From: Phaeoceros laevis
Taxonomy: Eukaryota > Anthocerotophyta > Anthocerotopsida > Notothyladales
DNA length: 58,604 bases
Direction: 5' to 3'
Assembly: GCA_049999765.1 (NCBI GenBank)
Contig: JBNGIQ010009553.1
Span: 1 to 58,604, forward strand
The position numbers and the translations under genes were made by a program. The notes beneath the pieces were generated by a model, which ran no database searches, was not told where the DNA came from, and worked only from the letters and a program-made list of their open reading frames with translations. Each line of letters starts with the position of its first letter. The first letter of the stretch is position 1. This document shows positions 1 to 7,066 of this stretch, piece after piece.

Positions 1-659
1 TACTATCTACTTATGAGACACACATTAGTTGGTACACAAATTGAATTTGTGTCTAACTAAAGATCTAAAAATTGTCTAAAGATCTCAAAATCTCAATAAG
101 TGATAACCTAGCACATTCAAACCATACTAACATGAGAGCATGGCTTTGAGATAGTAGTAGCAAGTGGAACAAAATTCAATACTAGTTATCTTACATAGAC
201 CTTTTAAGATTCGTTTCTACTTCAAGCTTTCACAAATATAGGATAAGAATCAAGTGTGTGTGTGTGTGTGTATTTCAGGAGGTTCAAGTACTGAGATGAA
301 AATCAACAAAAATATTCACAGTTTCTATGTATGATTATGCATTATTTTGTGCAACCATGTTATGCTCTAGCTATATTATTTTCCTAATGATTACGATAAA
401 ATAAATATCTTCTATTAAAAAAAGGAGATACATGCAACAATCTTGTAGATACCTGATTGTACCTCGGAGTCATCCTTGCCGAGCTTTTGAGAGGATTTTT
501 ACTTCATTAAAACATAGAATAGTGCAAGGATGTTACCAGCCAAGTTTTTAAAGGGGTTAGCCTCCTTGGAGCATCCGAGGTATATTATTGTTGTTCTTCC
601 AAGTACTTTGTAATAGTCTTACATAAAATAGGTTGTAGATATTCATCCATGGATTTGTG
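1..659. other. Intergenic; GT microsatellite and small inverted-repeat element
   Basis: I see no gene here. A GT dinucleotide run lies at 254-271. A segment at 460-582 is bounded by a 9-bp inverted repeat (TACCTCGGA at 460-468, TCCGAGGTA at 574-582) with partly complementary flanks, which is the look of a small MITE-like or hairpin sequence. No target duplication is obvious. Confidence 0.35.
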
Positions 660-1397
660 CTATTGGAAATAAAATGAAATTGGTTGATCTTCTATATCCC
701 AACTACGTTGTATATCAATTAGCTTAAAATTATTATCTCCATGAGAAGCAAATTCGCTAATGCGCCATTCAAGAGTTTTCCTAAGCTCTTTCTTTTGTAA
801 AATCATATAATAAAATTCTTTGTTTGCTGTCACGAAATGTCGATACTCTCTAGGTGTGATGAGAGAAAAAGAATTTGCAGCAGCAAGACCCCAAACCGTA
901 TCCCATAATTCAAACACTTTTTCATGTTCAGTTATACCAATGCAGTTGAATACCTCTAGAATTTTTTTGTTGTGATCATCTGTGTTCAATGGTGGGTACC
1001 ACTGCCAGTCCCATAATTGCCATTGATAATCGAGTTTCAACTCTTCAGTTTTAGCTTTCGTCACAAACATTGTCTGTTCCAAAAGACGTTTTTTGACCCA
1101 AAGACCAAGCGGTGAACCCCTACATGTTGCATTAACAAAATACAAAAAGGCATGGTAATCACATATATATGTATGTTTAGGATTTACTAAAGGAGGTGGT
1201 GGTGGATTAGCATGCACTAAAAAATCTTTACCCTGTAACATTCGTGGAGGATATGGATATGAAGTGGATGCATACACCGGCACAAGTCCACCCATATCTT
1301 GTCCAAGATAAGTATCGTCTATATTAAGTTTTACAGGACATGGCACTCTATGAGAAGAGAGTGCAATCGGTTTCTTGTCATCTTTTTTGTCAGCCAT
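660..1397 (-). CDS. Hypothetical protein, 245 aa, family not recognised
   Basis: An uninterrupted minus-strand frame starts with MADKKDDKKP and ends with SFYFQ-stop. I do not recognise the family. The N-terminal third is rich in proline and tyrosine (YPYPPR near residue 50, a run of five prolines near residue 66). The middle is rich in tryptophan and aromatics (WQLWDWQWYPP), and the last 80 residues look helical and charged. There is no signal peptide or membrane segment. The length, lack of stops and protein-like composition favour real coding sequence. With no introns and a position beside mobile DNA, it could be a lineage-specific gene or a piece of a transposon accessory ORF. The start is the first ATG in the frame, followed by a lysine/aspartate-rich stretch. 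Confidence 0.5.
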   Translation of the reverse strand: MADKKDDKKPIALSSHRVPCPVKLNIDDTYLGQDMGGLVPVYASTSYPYPPRMLQGKDFLVHANPPPPPLVNPKHTYICDYHAFLYFVNATCRGSPLGLWVKKRLLEQTMFVTKAKTEELKLDYQWQLWDWQWYPPLNTDDHNKKILEVFNCIGITEHEKVFELWDTVWGLAAANSFSLITPREYRHFVTANKEFYYMILQKKELRKTLEWRISEFASHGDNNFKLIDIQRSWDIEDQPISFYFQ

Positions 1398-2090
1398 GTT
1401 GTGTGAACTTATATTTAGGATATAAAAGTTAAGAGCATGAAATCAATCATGTATATGATTTATAGAAATGTTCTCACATATTGTCTAGCATAATAAGCTA
1501 GAGTTAAATATTTTGCTTGTAGAAATCATTACTAAACAACTCAATCATGTCTCTTACAGAATGAATATATATATCTATACGCCCCCAACCGTATATTAGG
1601 GTTTAAACAATTCATAATTGTATGATTTTACTTTATGTAAATTCTTTGTAATATGTGGGGCAATGTACATGGGAGTAGAGGAGGCTAGAGGGTATGTAAG
1701 TCTCTCTCTTTCTCTTTGTGCATAGTAAGGAGTAGGGGTCGCTATAATTACAGCATATGAGTTGCACCAATTTACGTGCTTATTCTTTTGGTGATCTAGC
1801 AATATATAATCGGGGGAAGTTATCAACCCCGTAAAACAAACACTGTTTTCATAAATGTGATGCTAGTCGTGTACAACTTGAAATGGTATCGGCCTAAAAC
1901 TGGCAAGTTACCACTAAATTATCCTCATTCCTGCAAATTGAAGGCCCGTAGTGTTGTTGAACTCATATTGGAATTAGCAATTCACTCAACAAATGTGTTT
2001 ACCCAGAGCATTAACTTGGAACTCCGGAAACTGAAATTGAAACCAGAAATTCACTGTAAAAATGCTATACCAAAGGCTAACATTCAAGTC
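1398..2090. other. Intergenic, no gene seen
   Basis: AT-rich sequence with only short unsupported frames on both strands. It holds the presumed promoter of the minus-strand ORF that starts at 1397, but I see no convincing TATA element or conserved site. Confidence 0.4.
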
Positions 2091-2187
2091 CACATGGACA
2101 TAGCCTAGTGGTTAAAGCCCGGATCCCCTAAAGGGGTGCCCTCAGTTCACTCCCGTTAGTGGGTAGAAACACCCGAGACTTTTCCAA
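2091..2187 (+). repeat. tRNA-derived SINE-like head
   Basis: The sequence TAGCCTAGTGG at about 2102 fits the RNA polymerase III A box. About 45 bp downstream, CAGTTCACTCCCG resembles a degenerate B box. That spacing and order are those of the tRNA-related 5' part of plant SINEs. It does not fold as a complete tRNA with an acceptor stem, so I call it SINE-like and not a tRNA gene. The adjacent DNA transposon begins immediately afterwards at 2190, so the SINE body may have been split, with its remainder after 6251. Confidence 0.4.
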
Positions 2188-2189
2188 TA

Positions 2190-2213
2190 CCGTAAGCCCG
2201 ATATCGGTTCGGC
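2190..2213 (+). repeat. Left terminal inverted repeat (24 bp)
   Basis: This is the exact reverse complement of 6226-6249 and of 6709-6732. It contains the perfect 10-bp palindrome CCGATATCGG. Its inner end overlaps a 9-bp hairpin (GGTTCGGCA at 2206-2214, TGCCGAACC at 2221-2229) with a six-base loop. Confidence 0.9.
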
Positions 2214-2461
2214 ACCTCCGTGCCGAACCCCTTATTTTTTTTTACACAACCCGGTTCGGCAGGCCAAAAAATATATTTTTTAAATTCGACGGAATGAATA
2301 ATTAAGAATAAAATATTTTGGCAAATCACCTTAGGGACGTATGTAACTAATTTCGAAGTAACGCTTTAGCTTTTAGCGTTCGGTTTTCTTGGGACGAACC
2401 TAACAAACTATACATGCATTCTTGACTTAAACTACTGTATTTTCTTGGCGACATGCCTTTC

Positions 2462-2521
2462 CTTGGACTGAAAGGCTCTGAGCCATAGAGGCTTGGACTG
2501 AAAGGCTCTGAGCCATAGAGG
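2462..2521. repeat. 30-bp direct tandem duplication inside the transposon
   Basis: Two perfect head-to-tail 30-bp copies (2462-2491 and 2492-2521), each starting CTTGGACTGAAAGG. A second imperfect duplication follows at about 2600-2674, with paired copies of ATGGCACTTCCCCA. Both lie in the untranslated leader before the transposase. Confidence 0.85.
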
Positions 2522-2763
2522 CTTGGCCTCGACACTCTCATTTTCACTCATCCTACACATGCTTTTCTCCAATTCCTAGTTTCTTGTCCAAATTTGCCTG
2601 CAATGGCACTTCCCCAACACACTTTGCAACCAGATTTGGCTACGATGGCACTTCCCCAGCACACCTTGCAGCCACAAATCACAGCAATGTTCCACAGAGT
2701 TAGTGAGGAGGAGGGGAGGGCAGGGCAAATCTGAAAAGGGATGCTGCAAGTTGGGCACATCAT

Positions 2764-4510
2764 TTGGCCACTCAACATACAAATGCACCAAAGCACAAAA
2801 GACCTCTAGGGCATCCTAGAAAATCGATTGAGATGACACTTTTGCAGGAGAATAATGACCAACCAGTCAATCTTAGGAACAAAAGGCAATGTGCTGGAGA
2901 AGAACCAAGTAGAAAGAGGGTGAGAGGTACTTACACAAATTGGTTCCATGCAGATTTGTGGCCACCTATATATGCAGCTGTGAAGCAACATGGCAATCTC
3001 ACTGCAGCTCTTCACTATCTGAGGCGCACTCATCGTCAACCTGGAACAAATGTAGGATTACACGATAAGTTAAGTAGAGGTTCTCTATATGATTGGTTCA
3101 CACCATCTGGTCACCTAAAAGAGAAGTATGAGTATGCAATTGTTAGGGCAACAGCTCAAACAGGGGATCTCACTCACCTTGGCCCTCTTGCAGCTAGACC
3201 GGATGTGGTGGAGGAGATAACTGATCAGCTGCAAGCAATTAGAACATCCGGAAGAGTGATGACAGGAAAAATAGCGCAACAAATTTGCAAAGTGGTCATA
3301 GAAGCTAGGGCACCATACCTTATAGAAGATGAATATATCCATGGAGGCTTCAAAGTCTCCATACCTTGGGCCATCACTTTCATGAAAACACAGATGCACT
3401 GGTCTCTTAGGGTACCTACTACAGCTGCTTCAAAAATTGCCGCAAGATTGGGAGGATCAAGGCAAAAAAATGGTTTATAGGGTAGCTTACCTAGTCAAGC
3501 AATATGGCATCCCAGACTCTCTTGTTGTGAACATGGACCAAACCGGGATCCATCTTGTCCCAATTGCTGGACAGACCTGGGAAAAAATAGGGACAAAACA
3601 TGTCAAAGTTCTAGGGTTAGATGACAAGCGTCAAATCACAATTTGTGTGGCATCTGCAGCTAGTGGCAACATGCTACTCTTGCAAGTGATCTTTCAAGGT
3701 ACAATTGAGAAGTGTTTACCTAATAATTCTAGCAGCACAGCAGCCCAGACCAAAGGTGGATTCCATCTGACCTATTCTGAAACACATTGGTCCACACAAG
3801 AGACCATGCAGAGTTATGTTAAAAATGTTCTACACAAGTATTATCTACAGCAAGTTGAATCAATGGGACTGAATCATAATCAAAAAATGATCTGGTTAAT
3901 AGATTGCTGGTCAGTCCACACATCAGAGCAGTTCAGGACTTGGATGAAGATAAATTACCCATTTATCTTGATACTTTACATTCCAGCTAATTGTACTTCC
4001 CTCCTGCAGCCAGCTGATGTTGTCCTGCAGAGACCACTGAAACATGCATTTAGGATGCAATTTGATGATTGGACAACTCAAGAAATGAGAAAAGACTTGC
4101 AAGCTGGTAGAAACATTAAGCCTAATCATACCATTCGCCACATTAAGAAAGAGATATGTACCTGGTTGTTGGAAGCATGGCGATCTGTAAAGTGTAGGAG
4201 AGACATGATAGTTAAGGGTTGGCATAAATGTGGCATTCTAGCTACATTTAAAAGAGATTTTCAGGTTGAAGCAATGGAGTTCAATGGGAGCTCACCATTA
4301 TTTATCAATGTTCAGAATCAGGCTGATGAGCCACTTGCTATGATTGTGGCACCTGAAGATGACCTGATCGAAGACTTAGATGAGGTAATGCAGCTATGTC
4401 TTGATCAGCCCGAAGTAAGCTGCATCAAGAAGAAACCAAATATGAGAGATGAAGCTAGATCAAATGGTCTTCGACGGTGGCTGCAAGCAAATGAAGAGAA
4501 CCACATGTGA
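2764..4510 (+). pseudogene. DDE_1 (pogo/CENP-B-like) transposase, one frameshift
   Basis: Two overlapping plus frames, 2764-3480 and 3437-4510, together encode roughly 580 residues of one transposase. The first carries the N-terminal DNA-binding part: a basic region (KRPLGHPRK), then a helix-turn-helix-like stretch with AALHYLRRTH and SLYDWF. The second holds the catalytic core: first Asp in NMDQTG, second in WLIDCWSVHTS, third in LLQPADV, followed by LQRPLKHAF. This D-D-D order is that of pogo/Tigger-type DDE_1 enzymes, which cut and paste DNA at TA sites. The frames join cleanly if one base of the A5 run near 3432-3436 is ignored, so a single-base slip (mutation or assembly error) separates them; a very short intron is less likely. 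The conserved Gly after the third Asp in relatives is Val here. The start at 2764 is the first in-frame ATG; an upstream non-ATG extension cannot be excluded. Confidence 0.8.
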
Positions 4511-4620
4511 GTTTGAATTTTGCTCTTTGCAAGATAAGTAAAATGCTAGTTAGTAGTATGAGTATGTTATGTCACAAAGTACATTGCAAAGACTTACCAT
4601 GCTTTGATGATTTGAAGGAG

Positions 4621-4700
4621 TTCTAGCTTTCAACCTTGCAGCAGTTCTAGCCCTCAGCCTTGCAGCAGTTCTAGCCCTCAATCTTGCAGCAGTTCTGGCC
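4621..4700 (-). repeat. 24-bp minisatellite, about 3.3 copies
   Basis: Copies lie at 4621-4644, 4645-4668 and 4669-4692 plus a partial. The period is a multiple of three, and the minus strand reads it as a basic 8-residue repeat (ARTAARLR). It sits about 110 bp after the transposase stop. I see no surrounding gene that uses it. Confidence 0.8.
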
Positions 4701-5204
4701 ATTGAATCACATGTGAGTATGAAATTCCAAACTAAATATATTCTAGTTACTGGTAGGAGAAAGCTACAGAAACTTACCACAATTTGCTGTCTTCTAGCAC
4801 TTCTGGAGTGATGGCCCTTGGCCTTCGAGCAGGAGAACATGGACAGGAGAGAAGTGCAAACTGCAGTGGTAGAGGAGGAGTTGTAAAGCTAGAATAGTTT
4901 GAGAGGCTGCGCACAAACTGATTAGAGGCAGTCCATATCAAGAGAGGAAACACTCACTGCAAAGTGAATCCTTGACATTCGGGTCGACTTTGAAACATGC
5001 CTTGGACCTCAGCACTGCACACTAAACAGCTTCAAGAAAACTGGTTATGATACAGTGTGCTACTGTACCCGCTTCCCAGCCCATGTATGCACTCCAGTGG
5101 GAAATCGAACCTGGACCACAAACACAATCACATATCAACTCAGACCAGACATCGTCTCTCAAACAGAATAACAACACGGTAAGTTTACAGGTGAGGTAGG
5201 GTAC

Positions 5205-5628
5205 CTGCTTGGTTGTTACAATGTACAAGTCAGAGGCTGCAAACTTGAGGGCGTCCACAGTCCCAGGGTAGAACCTGCCAGAGACGAAGCAGTATGAGAA
5301 AGGAGGTGAAAAAGCACGATGACTACAACGTGTTTTCTGTAAGACACATTGTGACCTGTTGGCGCCAATCCACCCATGCAAGTCCTCAGCTATCCATTTG
5401 TCCCTCACATTGCCAAAGAGTTCCACTAACGGCTCCTTGTCAGGTTCATTCCATTCCTCCATAATGATAGGTTTTAGCGCCTCCCAGTCATTCAGTATAG
5501 CTTCCACTGTTAGCCCTTCTGCCACCTTCCCCAACAATCGAAATGAGCGTATGATTCCACCACTAGTCGAGTTGATGAATGACCCTCCAGTTGCGTTGCA
5601 TCTAACGGGGCACACTTTGTAGGTGTAT
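5205..5628 (-). pseudogene. Captured fragment of a plant HAD-like hydrolase gene, exons plus intron
   Basis: On the minus strand, exon 5356-5628 encodes VAEGLTVEAILNDWEALKP, then KPIIMEEWNEPD, LFGNVRDKWI and HGWIGANR. After an 81-bp intron with GT and AG borders, exon 5205-5274 continues FYPGTVDALKFAASDLYIVTTKQ in the same frame, with the Arg codon split across the junction. These motifs match the middle of the plant haloacid-dehalogenase-like hydrolases (the ...WIGANRFYPG...YIVTTKQ... block). A further piece near 5090-5135 reads LECIHGLGSG in another frame, resembling the following YGLGSG motif. The N-terminal catalytic DxD block is missing, so it is a fragment. It lies entirely inside the transposon, antisense to the transposase. 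Retained introns imply capture at the DNA level. Confidence 0.75.
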
Positions 5629-5715
5629 CTGCACAGAGTAATTACTGAATTGAGCTGTATGGACAAGAGAGCATTTGGATCTCAGTTCCCCGTCATGCCA
5701 GCCAAGCGCACTCAC

Positions 5716-5931
5716 CTGGCTAGCAGGCTCTGCGAGGCTGTTGCCGTCAACCACTGGTGTCCCTTGCAATGCGGTGTAGGAAGCCACAGTGGCGCCAGCA
5801 AGCTGCAACAGCTCCTCGTCCCAGCTATGCAGCAGCGTTGCTCCACGCTCCGCGAGAAGCACATCCGCTGCGCATTCCCTCTCAAAGTCGAAATGCCATA
5901 CCGGGGCGCAGCTAGGGACAACCCCCTTCAA
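5716..5931 (-). pseudogene. Second captured exon-like segment, origin unclear
   Basis: A minus-strand open frame (ELLQLAGATVASYTALQG near its middle) ends at a strong splice donor (CAG|GTGAGT, exon edge at 5716). The next acceptor (CTCTGTGCAG) lies just before the HAD-containing exon at 5628, so a spliced chimeric transcript is possible. I do not recognise this protein piece. The first residues after the junction (YTYKVCPV) recall the MRH domain of glucosidase II beta, but that match is too short to trust. It may derive from a different host gene than the HAD fragment. Confidence 0.35.
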
Positions 5932-6225
5932 TGCAGCAGCTCCTGCAGCTCGCGCTGGCAGAAGCAGCTACAACGCCTGCCTGGCCAGCTATCGCAGCCC
6001 CGCCCTGCCTCCCTGCACCCCGTCCCGCCATGCCTGCCTGCACACCCCCCCTCGCTCTGCCTGCCCGCAGCCCCATCCATGCTGAGCAGCCGGCACGGCA
6101 GCTCGCCCAGCTAACGAACACTTTTTCGGCGTTCGGCAGCTCCGCAACGAAACTTTACGAAAATTCGGCACTGCCTGTTATAATTTACAAAATATTTCGG
6201 CAAAACTAAATAATAATTAATTAAC

Positions 6226-6249
6226 GCCGAACCGATATCGGGCTTACGG
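6226..6249 (-). repeat. Right terminal inverted repeat (24 bp)
   Basis: Exact inverted copy of 2190-2213, followed by the TA at 6250-6251. Inward of it are AT-rich sequence and GTTCGGCA-like subterminal motifs. Confidence 0.9.
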
Positions 6250-7066
6250 TAGCGGCACCATAGGCTTTTCAGGCGGTACGTGGCCCCCAAAGGCTGGACA
6301 AAGTGGGCTCCGTTACCATACATCATGTTCCGTGTGGATGGCCTTTGCTGTGGTCGTTGTGGAGTTGGTGTGAAAGGGGCTCCCAAGGAAATTAGGTGAA
6401 CACGGTCTCCTAAGAAGGCGTGTTCTCCTAAACTTCTATTTATTACACTACCATACCCATACATGGGGCAGGTTTTGGAAAAGACATATATCTTATATTA
6501 TAAAAAAATAGGATACTCTTTCTACACTAGGGAGAGAGAGAGTGTTTAAATGGTTTAAGTTGTGTGGGATGGATGGGCGGATTCAGGTGTTGTTCCTTTT
6601 AATGAGNNNNNNNNNNNNNNNNNNNNNNNNNNNNNNNNNNNNNNNNNNNNNNNNNNNNNNNNNNNNNNNNNNNNNNNNNNNNNNNNNNNNNNNNNNNNNN
6701 NNNNNNACGCCGAACCGATATCGGGCTTACGGTACTCATAAGATCGACATAGTTTTTGAAGTTTGAACAACAATTACTTGTTTTGCTTTCATCAAAGTGA
6801 GAAGTTCTTCTCCAACTTGTGACAGTTTCTTCCAACTCATCAAAATGTGAAATAGGCAGTTAGACGTTCAAAGTGGCACGTGCTGACTATGTGCACGCCT
6901 TTCTTGCCACGCTAGTTGCCTAAGTCAAATGAAAACAATGGGGGCTCCTTGATCAAGTACGTATTGTATCATCAGTCTACCCAAGACTGCCATTCTCGCT
7001 TCCCACTGCTGCTAATCTCGCTGTCCTGCGCATTGTCAGTTGCGTTGTTAGCATCTGGAAGCGTTC
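6250..7066. other. Transposon flank, N gap and presumed RTTN promoter region
   Basis: 6252-6606 is non-coding flank of the transposon and may contain the displaced SINE body. 6607-6706 is a run of 100 Ns. 6735-7066 is non-coding and is the presumed 5' region of the RTTN gene; no TATA element is clear. Confidence 0.45.
6709..6732 (-). repeat. Third copy of the transposon terminal repeat (right-end orientation)
   Basis: Identical over 24 bp to 6226-6249 and followed by TA at 6733-6734, but with different outer flanking sequence. It begins two bases after the N gap. It is most simply the right end of a second related element whose body is lost in the gap. Confidence 0.85.

Larger units (their letters stand above)
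2190..6249 (+). mobile_element. Pogo/DDE_1-type TIR DNA transposon, 4,060 bp, with captured host exons
   Basis: The element is bounded by perfect 24-bp inverted repeats at 2190-2213 and 6226-6249, starting CCGTAAGCCCG and ending GGTTCGGC on the + strand at the left end. A TA lies immediately outside each end (2188-2189 and 6250-6251), the target duplication expected of the Tc1/mariner superfamily. Subterminal GTTCGGCA copies recur near both ends. Inside are a plus-strand transposase (2764-4510), a 24-bp minisatellite (4621-4700), and minus-strand exons related to a HAD-family host gene (5205-5628) with a further possible exon (5716-5931). The identical TIRs suggest fairly recent movement, while the transposase frameshift means this copy may no longer be autonomous. 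Boundaries and cargo are seen directly; the superfamily comes from transposase motifs plus the TA. Confidence 0.85.

Noticed and set aside
2091-2165. A tRNA gene
   Set aside because: A- and B-box-like motifs exist, but no acceptor stem or anticodon arm pairs properly, so only a SINE-like call is supported.
5623-6209. Pro/Ala-rich plus-strand frames inside the transposon
   Set aside because: Compositional frames in a C-rich tract with no start context, domain or splice logic; the minus strand explains 5205-5931 better.
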